Source: Pseudomonadota bacterium
GTDB lineage: Bacteria > Bdellovibrionota_C > UBA2361 > OMIW01
DNA: 20,723 nt
Assembly (NCBI GenBank): GCA_900299205.1
Contig: OMIW01000055.1
Coordinates: 1 to 20,723, forward strand
Direction of reading: 5' to 3'
How positions within the stretch are numbered: the stretch's first letter is position 1; each line of letters starts with the position of its first letter. This document shows, piece by piece, positions 6,406 to 13,114 of this stretch. The notes under the pieces were generated by a model. That model saw nothing but the letters and a program-made list of their open reading frames with translations, was not told the origin of the DNA and searched no databases. The position numbers and the translations under genes were made by a program.

Positions 6406-7413
6406 TCACGAAGGTGAAGCAACGACTCCTCGCAATTCACGAAATCGCAATAATAAATAGAGGCCTGGCACCCCTACCATTGCATACTGAATGACATGTT
6501 GCGTCAACGCCATTGCAAATGCCGATTCTCGCGCAACTCCCATGGAAACCAGCACCGCCGTCGCCACGGCCTCGACAATCCCAATACCTCCCGGAGCAGC
6601 AGGAATCAGCGACGCAAAATTACTCGAAACAAGGAAAAAAATGGCCTGATAGAGTGTCAGATGGACTCCATAGGCTGATGCGACTACCCAAAAAACCATG
6701 AGCTCCAGACCCCACACAACCGAGGTCCACCCCAAAATAATCGGCAATCGGCGAGGGCAGAGAAGGGGTGTCAATCCTTCGATAAAATGGCGAATCTTCG
6801 AGAGTACGACGGTGAATCTCGACCCTGCGAGCATTCCCTCAAATTTCAGTAAAAGCGAGTCTACCAAGCCTCGCTGCGAAACGAGAAGAACTGTCAGAAG
6901 GCCCCCCACCCCAAACGCCACTCCAACGTACTGAAGCTGATGGGCGTACTCCGCAACATGAAGGCCAAGAATCCCCATCGTAATCGAGCCGATGGCCAAC
7001 AAAACGCTAAGTGCTACTCCGTCCAACAACCGTTCAGCCGCTATCGTGGCGAGCACCAATGATCGAGACTCACCGGATAGCCTCGCCCCCACATGAGCCC
7101 GTACCAGTTCACCAGCCCGCGCCGGCAAGATATTATTCATGAAAAAGCCGAAAATCAGCGCTTTATAGGCAACTTTAATCGAGGGAACTTCTCGAGGGAA
7201 AAGGTGTCGCCATCGAAGGGTGCGCCAAAAATAGGAGAGCACCGTCAACGCTATCGGAAATCCGAGATAAGCAGGCCGAACCCCCTGAATACAGCTCCAG
7301 AACTGCCCCCATTCCATGCCACGAGATACCATCCAGACGGCACCAACGGTGAGGGACCAAGGAATGACAATTCGAATCAGAAGTCGAGAGATTCTCTGGG
7401 AAAGGGGAGACAT
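6406..7413 (-). CDS. Flippase-like membrane protein (lysylphosphatidylglycerol synthase TM / AglD family)
   Basis: 335 residues with about 7-8 membrane segments and short loops. Family marks are SYFWRTLRWRHLF (60-72), NNILPARAGELVRA (93-106), ERLLDGV (127-133) and SSNFASLIPAAPGGIGIVEA (263-282). These are typical of the UPF0104/LPG_synthase_TM family, the membrane part of MprF and of hopanoid- and glycolipid-linked proteins. There is no catalytic MprF domain, so it should not make lysyl-phosphatidylglycerol itself. The glycosyltransferase next to it on the same strand suggests a joint role in making or moving a lipid-linked sugar. I see no good Shine-Dalgarno before ATG 7413. Confidence 0.88.
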   Translation of the reverse strand: MSPLSQRISRLLIRIVIPWSLTVGAVWMVSRGMEWGQFWSCIQGVRPAYLGFPIALTVLSYFWRTLRWRHLFPREVPSIKVAYKALIFGFFMNNILPARAGELVRAHVGARLSGESRSLVLATIAAERLLDGVALSVLLAIGSITMGILGLHVAEYAHQLQYVGVAFGVGGLLTVLLVSQRGLVDSLLLKFEGMLAGSRFTVVLSKIRHFIEGLTPLLCPRRLPIILGWTSVVWGLELMVFWVVASAYGVHLTLYQAIFFLVSSNFASLIPAAPGGIGIVEAVATAVLVSMGVARESAFAMALTQHVIQYAMVGVPGLYLLLRFRELRGVVASPS

Positions 7414-7478
7414 AAAGAATTAAGACAAGAGAATAGAGTGCGGAGAGTTAGGTTTCTTGATCGTCGGTTAAAAGGGAT

Positions 7479-8222
7479 CTAATCACCATCGGCCTTGAAA
7501 ACACCGGTCATAAGACAGCTCACCGCGAGCTCCATAAGCCGTCGATATTCCGGTAGCTGTTGCCCTCGCTTTGCGAGACCAAGGCTCGCTCCCAGATCGC
7601 GCGCAAGTTGCGATCGTGAATCGACCTTCGCGCGACCGTACCACAATGTGACTTGCTTCGTCACATCGATTAGCTTTCCGGTAATAGTCACCGATTCAAG
7701 GGATGAAAGAGGCTCAAGCTGCCCGATAAACACGAGATCGTACCCCTGGGTCCTTGCCCACTCCATCGCCTCGTAGTTTCCTCCGAACATATCCGCATAA
7801 GAAGCAACCCGCGGACCCTGAGTTGCCAATGATACGACCGGTACAACCCCATGTTCGAGCATTTGACCCTGCACAAGCCGCGCTATCTCTGTGCCAAACG
7901 ATTCTGAAAACTGCCCGAATCGAGTTGCTCCGATCCCTACGTTCTGAGGCGCGACGAACGGAAGTATTACAACACTGGCAGCATGGTTCGGCGGGAAAGC
8001 TGCTTTGAGATAGTCCTCCACATTGACCGTTAGATAGGCATGGCTCTTGCACCCTGTTTGGACATGGCGCTCGAAGAGGCCACATGCAGACAGGAGCAAA
8101 GAGCTAACCGTCATTATGTTGACGGCGAGACGTCGCCCGACGGGTTGGGATGATGACGGATCCCGATCCTCTCCGGGTGCGATTATCGATAGTCGCACTT
8201 TCATTCGTTTCTGTGTGATCAT
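7479..8222 (-). CDS. Predicted outer-membrane lipoprotein, function unknown
   Basis: 247 residues. The lipobox LSAC with Cys47 follows the hydrophobic stretch MTVSSLLL. The N-region before it is unusually long and basic (about 36 residues), so the true start may be internal, though no better start codon is obvious. The mature part has a strand-rich fold with VVILPFVAPQ, a helix FSESFGTEIARLVQGQMLEH and YDLVFIGQLEPLSS, then TGKLIDVTKQVTLWYGRAKV. This general pattern resembles the CsgG/FlgO/TolB-N type of periplasmic lipoprotein domain, where a cofactor-free helix packs on a sheet. It is divergent from a FlgO-domain lipoprotein, so the two may belong to one envelope function. The call as lipoprotein is firm; the fold is my inference. 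Confidence 0.75.
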   Translation of the reverse strand: MITQKRMKVRLSIIAPGEDRDPSSSQPVGRRLAVNIMTVSSLLLSACGLFERHVQTGCKSHAYLTVNVEDYLKAAFPPNHAASVVILPFVAPQNVGIGATRFGQFSESFGTEIARLVQGQMLEHGVVPVVSLATQGPRVASYADMFGGNYEAMEWARTQGYDLVFIGQLEPLSSLESVTITGKLIDVTKQVTLWYGRAKVDSRSQLARDLGASLGLAKRGQQLPEYRRLMELAVSCLMTGVFKADGD

Positions 8223-8305
8223 GCAATGACTCTCTTTCCCCTGCTACCTCACCGACAACCGGATTCGATGGAGCTGCCCCCGTTGGAACATCTGTAGGAG
8301 ATCAC
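8223..8305. promoter_or_regulatory. Divergent promoter region between two lipoprotein genes
   Basis: 83 bases separate the two divergent starts, so it must hold at least the + strand ribosome binding site (AGGAG 8296-8300, 5 bases before GTG 8306) and probably both promoters. I do not see a convincing -35/-10 pair in either direction. Confidence 0.4.
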
Positions 8306-9154
8306 GTGACAATAAAAAGATCCGCCTCGATCCATCTCAGCTCATCGGCCCTTAGCTCGACAAGGCGATTGACCGAGCTTTTCGTCCTAGAACAACGATC
8401 TTACCAGCCAAGGCAATCTCGCCCACGGTCACTTCTAGTCCTGCTGCTTACTTTGCTCCTCTCCGTGGGGTGTAGCAAACGGTATAGTGACCTTCCCTCA
8501 TTTTTACCTTTCAGCTTTCGTGATTACGACAATCAATCGGTGGGTCGGTTCAAAACCTCGTACATTGCGGATCAGATCGATGAATACTTTCGGGGTACCG
8601 ATCCCGGACCCGTCGGAATAACAACGTTCGTTAATCTCGATGACCTCGCAAGCACCTCTCCTTTCGGCAGACTGTGTGGTGAGCAGCTTATGAGCGAGCT
8701 CGCGATGCGGGGATACGATGTTATCGAGCTGCGCCATGGGGACGCGATCACCTTTCTCAATCCCGAGGGTGAATTTGGACTCTCCCGAGAGGCGACGGCG
8801 GTGAAGCAATCGCAACGTCTAGGCGCGGTATTAGTAGGGACCTATTCGGCATCGCCCGAGCGGGTATATGTTAATGTGCGGCTGGTTGACCCTTCAACAT
8901 CACGAGTTTTATCAGCTTCATCGGTCGAGATGGGCAGAACCGCAGAGCTAAGCAAGCTGCTCCGCGGGGGGGCGGTGCCGCTCACGTTGGAGCGGGTGCC
9001 GGTGAGGAGTGCAAATAGTTCGGGCGGAACAGTAGCCGCAGGACCCACCGCAGTAGCTCCGTTTTCACCGGCGGTAGGAGGAGGCGCGGTAGCTGGCACG
9101 GGGGCGCGATCATCGGGGGGAGGAAGTATTGGGGCGCCGACGGTGCGGTATTGA
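8306..9154 (+). CDS. FlgO-domain lipoprotein
   Basis: 282 residues from GTG, with AGGAG 5 bases upstream. A long N-region precedes the hydrophobic segment SLLVLLLTLLLSVGC with lipobox Cys56, so it is probably an outer-membrane lipoprotein. The domain at about 84-208 matches FlgO: CGEQLMSELAMRGYDVIELR, GEFGLSREATAVKQSQRLGA, VLVGTYS and VNVRLVDPSTSRVLSAS. FlgO proteins are outer-membrane lipoproteins associated with the flagellar H ring in Vibrio, but the domain also occurs in non-flagellar settings. The last 50 residues are Gly/Ala/Ser/Pro-rich and low in complexity (SSGGTVAAG, AVGGGAVAGTGARSSGGGS), encoded by G-rich DNA; this tail is unusual and may be a linker or disordered anchor. No flagellar gene is adjacent. 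Confidence 0.82.
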   Translation: MTIKRSASIHLSSSALSSTRRLTELFVLEQRSYQPRQSRPRSLLVLLLTLLLSVGCSKRYSDLPSFLPFSFRDYDNQSVGRFKTSYIADQIDEYFRGTDPGPVGITTFVNLDDLASTSPFGRLCGEQLMSELAMRGYDVIELRHGDAITFLNPEGEFGLSREATAVKQSQRLGAVLVGTYSASPERVYVNVRLVDPSTSRVLSASSVEMGRTAELSKLLRGGAVPLTLERVPVRSANSSGGTVAAGPTAVAPFSPAVGGGAVAGTGARSSGGGSIGAPTVRY

Positions 9155-9223
9155 GCCAACCTGTCCGCGAGCTTGATCCACAGGGGCTCGAACATTTCAC
9201 CATCGGATACGATGCAGATGCCG

Positions 9224-9243
9224 CCCATTTCGGCTAAAATGGG
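9224..9243. other. Intercistronic hairpin
   Basis: CCCATTT at 9224-9230 and AAATGGG at 9237-9243 form a 7-bp inverted repeat with a 6-base loop, 26 bases before the next start. No T tract follows. It may be an RNA-processing or attenuation hairpin between the FlgO-like and kinase-like genes. Confidence 0.35.
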
Positions 9244-9269
9244 GCTGCCTTCCGAAACGCCCCGGTCCC

Positions 9270-9884
9270 ATGAACGAAAGTCCGATTATCCACACCCTCA
9301 AGAACAATCTCCAGGTACTCCACAGCCTCTGCGCCCTTCACACCAGAAGAATCACCGATCCCGATGCTCAGTCGATCCTCGCGCGCACGAAGACTGCACT
9401 GATGATTTACGCAGACGCCTACGACCTCGCAAAACCTCACCTCGAGTATTTTCTTCTCGGACCGCTTCTTCAGCGGGTCATCACTCGTGTCGTCGCCGCA
9501 CACCCAGGGGTGCGACTTGCCTCAGAGGGTCCCGTTTTGAGGTGTGATGCTCAGGTGCCCTGGGGATTAGGAATCAGCGCAGCTTTGCTCGTTAACGAGG
9601 TGGTGGCTGAAGTGGTGCTGGTACGTCAGACGCAGTGGGAAGATGGGCCTCTCGGAGAGCTGGTCTTCACCGCCGATGTGACCTCGACAGAGGAGGGGAA
9701 TGAGCTTCAGGTGCGGGTAAGATGGAGGGAAGATTCTCCTCGGGAGTTGGCGGCGAGCAGGGACAGTAGCTCGCAGGGAAGGGGAAGCGAAAATCCGGTT
9801 ATTGAGGCGCTGGCAGCCCAGTGCGAGGCGACTCTGTGGTGGGAGGGGAATGAAGGAGTGAAGTTAGTAGTGGGGATGGCATAA
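9270..9884 (+). CDS. Short histidine-kinase-like protein (HisKA_2 type) with degenerate ATPase domain
   Basis: 204 residues, no sensor domain. Residues 6-50 match a HisKA_2 dimerisation helix: IIHTLKNNLQVLHSLCALHT then RITDPDAQSILARTKTAL. Usual members read HRVKNNLQ, so His8 is the likely phosphoacceptor. The rest has the outline of a GHKL ATPase: an N-box-like helix LGISAALLVNEVVAEVVL (100-117; Asn109) and a last helix-strand ENPVIEALAAQCEATLWWEG. However, the G1 (DxGxG) and G2 (GxGL) glycine motifs are absent, so ATP binding is doubtful. It could be a phosphotransfer or scaffold protein, like the ChpT or RNA-binding/partner-switch relatives of this fold. Start ATG 9270 has no clear Shine-Dalgarno. 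It follows the FlgO-like gene by 115 bases; no response regulator is near. Confidence 0.65.
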   Translation: MNESPIIHTLKNNLQVLHSLCALHTRRITDPDAQSILARTKTALMIYADAYDLAKPHLEYFLLGPLLQRVITRVVAAHPGVRLASEGPVLRCDAQVPWGLGISAALLVNEVVAEVVLVRQTQWEDGPLGELVFTADVTSTEEGNELQVRVRWREDSPRELAASRDSSSQGRGSENPVIEALAAQCEATLWWEGNEGVKLVVGMA

Positions 9885-10185
9885 CCTTACGAAAACATTA
9901 GACCTTTACCAAAAAAGGTGGCTTGCCCAACATTCACGCCATCCTAATTCCGCGGTAGCTTTAGCATCGACAACTTCGGCTCAGCCCAGGATAAGTAAAA
10001 TGCAGCAACTAGCCTATGATACCCCCCTCTTTCAGAAGCGCCCTCGACCGTAAGGCATCTGACAACAAAGGGCATCGTGAGGTTCGAGCACACAGCCTCT
10101 TTTCGATCATTTCATCGTGATATCAGGAGAATGGATTCATCTCCGCACTCATCGGCACTCACCTAATCGGCGTTTACCAGCCCTA
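9885..10185. other. Gap between convergent genes, no gene seen
   Basis: 301 bases. The only structure I see is a weak hairpin, ACCTTT 9902-9907 with AAAGGT 9914-9919, just after the kinase-like gene. A GGTTCGAGC motif near 10082 recalls a tRNA T-loop but has no matching stems. There is no clear coding frame and no repeat. Confidence 0.5.
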
Positions 10186-10806
10186 TCACCGCCGCACCTC
10201 GCACCCCTCCCGTACCCCACACCCGGCGCACTTACGCGGGTGGGGGGTTGCGACACACGGCCCACCCTCAAGAGCTCTTCTCATCTCAAGCAGCACCCCA
10301 TCGAGCCATTCCCGTCTCTCGGAGGAGTTCTCTATCCTCCACCGTTTCGCCGCAGGACCAAGAATCAGGTAACCGTGTGATGGTCGTACGCCTACCTGCT
10401 CCTCTATCAGCCGGCAATACACGAGCAGCTGGGCAATGTCTTTATCGGTGGGGCGCTTGCCGAAAGCTTTTCTCTCAATCGGAATAAGAAGACCCCCCTC
10501 CTCAACGAGGGCATCAGGCCGCCCCGCTAGTCCCAACCGATGAGAGTAAAACTCTCGAGCTGGTACGAAAGACCCCCCATCAACCGCCTTTACAACCATG
10601 CGTCGCGTTATTCCGGTATCACGACGCAACCGCTTCATGCCTCCGAGAATACCGTCGACCACTATCGCAGCAATGACCAAAATGGTGACCAAGAGGGCGA
10701 AATTGCCGTCCACTTCGAGAAGCTGGCGTACCACCTCGGGAGCACCTTCCACCCCCACTCGCCTGACCGCACTCACCCAATAATCCTCCACCGATACACG
10801 AGGCAC
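10186..10806 (-). CDS. Cas4/RecB-like PD-(D/E)XK nuclease, C-terminal part, with membrane segment
   Basis: 206 residues; catalytic part of a Cas4-like nuclease. RLGLAGRPDALVEEGG carries the metal ligand Asp98, IPIERKAF carries E111-x-K113, and DIAQLLVYCRLIEEQ carries the Q126...Y130 motif typical of Cas4/RecB nucleases. The C-terminus has Cys193, Cys196 and Cys202 (KCAGCGVREGC), three of the four ligands of the Cas4 4Fe-4S cluster. A membrane segment, FALLVTILVIAAIVV (36-50), precedes the domain. The fourth Cys and another membrane segment are in the overlapping upstream frame (10773-11066). The frame would start at GTG 10806, which has no Shine-Dalgarno, so independent translation is poorly supported. 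No cas1, cas2 or repeat array is near, so this is a stand-alone relative. DNA here looks more GC-rich than the neighbours. Confidence 0.75.
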   Translation of the reverse strand: MPRVSVEDYWVSAVRRVGVEGAPEVVRQLLEVDGNFALLVTILVIAAIVVDGILGGMKRLRRDTGITRRMVVKAVDGGSFVPAREFYSHRLGLAGRPDALVEEGGLLIPIERKAFGKRPTDKDIAQLLVYCRLIEEQVGVRPSHGYLILGPAAKRWRIENSSERREWLDGVLLEMRRALEGGPCVATPHPRKCAGCGVREGCEVRR

Positions 10807-11066
10807 GCCGTCACACTAAGTGCGAACAGCACTCGAAGCCCGAGCCGCACCGCTTCCAAGACATCAACGGCCTCCCCCCATCGCTCGTGCTCGGCCTCTC
10901 CCCGCCCGGCTCTTTCATCACCAAGGTGCGACGTTGACGGACCAGGACGAGGCCCTCGACCGCGAGACAATCTCCAAGCCTCGGGACAGAACACAAACTT
11001 CCCTACCTCTCCTGCCGCGAGAATCTCAACCTTTTTACCCTTTTCATCGACAGAAAGGCCCTCCAC
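10773..11066 (-). CDS. Cas4-like nuclease, N-terminal part (first iron-sulphur Cys and membrane segment)
   Basis: 97 residues from GTG 11066, preceded by a purine-rich GAGGGGG about 6 bases away. AAGEVGKFVFCPEAWRLSRG matches the Cas4 N-terminus (ISxxxxYxxCPRxxxL), with Cys27 as first cluster ligand. A basic, Gly-rich stretch with AEHERWGEAV follows; related membrane-bound members have a similar H..H/WG helix. Then comes a membrane segment, LGLRVLFALSVTACLVYRW (75-93). The frame stops at 10773-10775, before any nuclease motif. The rest of the protein continues in the -1 frame, which overlaps by 34 bases. So the two frames together make one Cas4-like protein with two membrane segments between the first Cys and the nuclease core. 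Whether this is a broken gene, a programmed shift or a sequence error is open. Confidence 0.7.
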   Translation of the reverse strand: MEGLSVDEKGKKVEILAAGEVGKFVFCPEAWRLSRGRGPRPGPSTSHLGDERAGRGEAEHERWGEAVDVLEAVRLGLRVLFALSVTACLVYRWRIIG

Positions 11067-11222
11067 TCTTCCCCCTCAAAAACATCCTTTATTTTTTAAC
11101 CGGCAGATGATTGCACACATTTAAAGCACACGGAACTCTCGGCCCTCTGGTACCGATTAAAAACGGACGAGATGCGCATCGCCGGGGCAATTTGAGGAGG
11201 AACGATTAGTTTTAAGGCGTAA

Positions 11223-11747
11223 TTACCTTCGCATACGACTCATAAAGCCCCGAACCACGGCGCTCCGGTGCGCAATCCAACGACCTACACCAGGCATGAC
11301 ATGTTTCGCGCGCGTCGGACCTTGGTTGTTTTCCGATCCGCCGATGAATGACGCCGGCCGAAGGTCCGGCGCGACTGCCAAATGCAAGGGACCATTTCTC
11401 GCTTCCGGAACGTGCGCAACCTCAAGCTGATACTGAGCCTCGATAGCCTGCCCGTGAGTCAATCGCCAAAATGCATACCGTCCGCACGCCGAAACGAAAG
11501 TACACCTCAATGCGTAACATTCATCCTCTTGGCAGGCTACGACTGATAGTTCGAAATCGTGCTCCTTCTCGAGGAGGAAACTAGACATGAAGATTTTTGT
11601 CCACCCTCGGCGCGCCCGGTGAGCACACAGCTCATCGGAGTACCGCCCCTCTAACATGATGAGCTCCGCATCAAAAAAAACCTCCCCTCGGAACTCCACC
11701 CCCAGCATCGGGGGGGTAATCGGCACCTGAAGCTCTGACTTCTGCAT
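11223..11747 (-). CDS. Unknown soluble protein
   Basis: 174 residues from ATG, not recognised. The central part looks strand-rich: FRGEVFFDAELIMLEGRY, KEHDFELSVVACQED and ALRCTFVSACGRYAFWRL, followed by AIEAQYQLEV. The order of short strands with a hydrophobic core could suit a PilZ-like beta barrel, but the PilZ c-di-GMP motifs (RxxxR, D/NxSxxG) are not seen. The last 25 residues are basic (RWIAHRSAVVRGFMSRMRR) and could touch membrane or nucleic acid. There is no signal peptide. It lies 156 bases upstream of the Cas4-like gene on the same strand, so co-transcription is possible. Coding status rests on length, even composition and no competing frame. Confidence 0.6.
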   Translation of the reverse strand: MQKSELQVPITPPMLGVEFRGEVFFDAELIMLEGRYSDELCAHRARRGWTKIFMSSFLLEKEHDFELSVVACQEDECYALRCTFVSACGRYAFWRLTHGQAIEAQYQLEVAHVPEARNGPLHLAVAPDLRPASFIGGSENNQGPTRAKHVMPGVGRWIAHRSAVVRGFMSRMRR

Positions 11748-12272
11748 GAAACCACCGTCCTTTCACAACACCTCGGCAACCATGAGGAATCAGCCTGAAA
11801 ACCCTCCCCTCAGACGACATGAGCCGGCTCCTCCGACCTCCCCCTTTCCTACCAGTGTATCGGCAACAGCGTCTCCAACCTTAAGTAAACAAACTACGTT
11901 CTTATTCAGCGAGTGCGTACTACCGAGAGGCTGGTTGACTGATGACGTTTTTTCCCGTGTAATCGGTCGAAAGCCTCAGATCCGCGTTGAGTCCCCTCTC
12001 TGAAGGGGTCAGCCAGCATTTTTAGTTAAAATGGCTCGGCGGAGTTTCCACTAACAGCACCGGCTCAACGCGGATGTGCTCGATTACAGCAGGATCGGGG
12101 GGAGGTTCAGACAGAACTGAAAATTGGAACGGTTATTACGGTAAGAGATGCCCCTTCATCTTCGTCTGGGACTCTCCTTTCATAAACCGCACATGTTCTC
12201 CAGTTCGCACAATTTACAATTTTTGGGGCAAGGTCCTTGACGCCTCATCTTCACGGAGCAGCAGTCATATTT
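11748..12272. other. 525-base gap between divergent genes
   Basis: No convincing gene. It must hold the promoters of the unknown gene at 11747 (-) and the Gly/His/Arg-rich gene at 12273 (+). The main content is the inverted-repeat structure at 11980-12075 (own entry). A small hairpin, GTTC/GAAC, lies near 12105. Frames that are open here have low-complexity Pro/Ser/Thr translations and no ribosome binding site. Confidence 0.5.
11980..12075 (+). ncRNA. Candidate structured RNA (multi-stem, closed by a 12-14 bp helix)
   Basis: ATCCGCGTTGAG at 11980-11991 is the exact reverse complement of CTCAACGCGGAT at 12064-12075. On the + strand the helix extends inward by a U-G and a C-G pair (11992-11993 with 12062-12063), while on the - strand the U-G pair would be a C-A mismatch, so + is favoured. 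Between the arms lie hairpin CCCCT/AGGGG (11993-11997 and 12004-12008; the C at 11993 can pair in only one of the two helices), and hairpin AGCC...ATTTT/AAAAT...GGCT (12011-12036, with a 3-base bulge). A weak third helix may form at 12041-12055. The layout is that of a junction RNA such as a riboswitch or small RNA. It lies about 200 bases upstream of the gene at 12273. I could not match it to a known class. Confidence 0.35.
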
Positions 12273-12944
12273 ATGGAAAAGCGATTTAATAAGAGGCGAG
12301 GCCCGACGGGCGAATCAGGACAAGGATACCGACAAGGGGGGGGGGGACACCATGGAGGGGGTCATCACCGTGGAAATAGAGGCTTCCGCCGACGGCCTGG
12401 CTTTGATAGTGGCAATCAGCGAGAGCGGATTGCCGTTGAAAGCGGGAGCCTTGTCGTCATCGATCAATTCATGCTCGCCAACCCTGAGTTCATCGAGGCC
12501 TATGCTGAAATTGTTGATGAACCGATAGCGAAGAAAGTCGCCCTCGTAGAGCGATTCGGCGGTGTCGTCGTGCAGGTTGCCCCTGGCACTTATCGGATTG
12601 ACCGAGACCCGTACCGATTCTCAATCGTCGTTCACCCAGAGGATGTCTCCCCTTCTGACCTTTCGCTCGATGCGGGAGAATCTGCAGGCACACTCTTTGT
12701 CAATACGCGCTGCCTTGCGATGATTGACCGCGAGCTGCTTGACGACAGTGCCCTCCTCGATAAGTATCAGCAGCTTTGGTTCGGCGGTAAGGACAAAGCA
12801 TGTCGCGATCTTCTCAGAGATAATGGAGGTGCGGTGCGGTACGGGTTCTCCCGATTCTCCGATGACCTGACCGTCAAGCTGGACCGCCAGGAAAATCTGC
12901 TCGTCCTTGCCCCGGAGAGTCTCGGCGAGCACACCCCTCACTAA
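12273..12944 (+). CDS. Unknown protein with Gly/His/Arg-rich N-terminus and a G11 tract
   Basis: 223 residues from ATG 12273; a TTG at 12237 in frame is possible, but neither has a clear Shine-Dalgarno. Residues 1-50 are disordered and rich in Gly, His and Arg (GGGGHHGGGHHRGNRGFRRR), as in RGG-type RNA-binding tails. Residues 52-215 form a folded domain I do not recognise: VESGSLVVIDQFMLANPEF, VALVERFGGVVVQVAPGTYR, SAGTLFVNTRCLAMIDREL, YQQLWFGGKDKACRDLLRDN and VRYGFSRFSDDLTVKL. No signal peptide or membrane segment. A run of 11 G (12336-12346) inside the disordered part encodes the Gly block; a change of one G would shift the frame before the folded domain. It precedes ilvD by 170 bases on the same strand. 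RNA binding is inferred from composition only. Confidence 0.7.
   Translation: MEKRFNKRRGPTGESGQGYRQGGGGHHGGGHHRGNRGFRRRPGFDSGNQRERIAVESGSLVVIDQFMLANPEFIEAYAEIVDEPIAKKVALVERFGGVVVQVAPGTYRIDRDPYRFSIVVHPEDVSPSDLSLDAGESAGTLFVNTRCLAMIDRELLDDSALLDKYQQLWFGGKDKACRDLLRDNGGAVRYGFSRFSDDLTVKLDRQENLLVLAPESLGEHTPH
12336..12346 (+). repeat. Poly-G tract (G11) in coding sequence
   Basis: Eleven consecutive G at 12336-12346, reading GGG GGG GGG GGA as four Gly codons. Tracts of this length slip in replication and are used as on/off switches in several bacteria. It is the longest homopolymer in the window. Confidence 0.9.
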
Positions 12945-12950
12945 GCCCGT

Positions 12951-13031
12951 TGATCCAAAGTGTCTCAGTGACTCTGGATCACCGAGGAGACTCTTGATTA
13001 ACGAGAAACTCTGCATTCTTGAATGCATTTT
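12951..13031 (+). promoter_or_regulatory. Leader region of ilvD with hairpins
   Basis: The 170 bases before ilvD contain TGATCCA (12951-12957) paired with TGGATCA (12975-12981), and then TGCATT (13012-13017) paired with AATGCA (13022-13027) around a 4-base loop and followed by TTTT. The second has the shape of a weak intrinsic terminator. Together they may end the upstream gene or attenuate ilvD. I see no leader peptide rich in Ile, Leu or Val codons. Confidence 0.3.
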
Positions 13032-13114
13032 CCGCGGTGGGGCGAAAATAAACGCCCCCATCGCTTCGACCCGAACCGCTTTCGGTTACTCGCTATGTTA
13101 CAACGGGGCTTACC

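Noticed and set aside
9151-9237. A 28-codon frame from TTG overlapping the FlgO-like stop (TTGA)
   Set aside because: The translation looks protein-like, but it is very short, has no ribosome binding site and ends in a hairpin arm. It may be a remnant or chance.
10078-10098. tRNA T-loop-like GGTTCGAGC
   Set aside because: The flanks do not pair as a T stem and no acceptor, D or anticodon arm is found.
10186-11066. CRISPR-Cas locus suggested by the Cas4-like nuclease
   Set aside because: No repeat-spacer array, cas1 or cas2 is present in the window; Cas4-like proteins also occur alone.
10186-11124. Long + strand frames opposite the Cas4-like gene
   Set aside because: Their translations are Pro/Ser/Arg/His-rich without motifs; the - strand carries clear nuclease residues.
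11746-12003. Possible + strand gene of 85 codons in the large gap
   Set aside because: Low-complexity translation, no ribosome binding site, and it overlaps the inverted-repeat structure.
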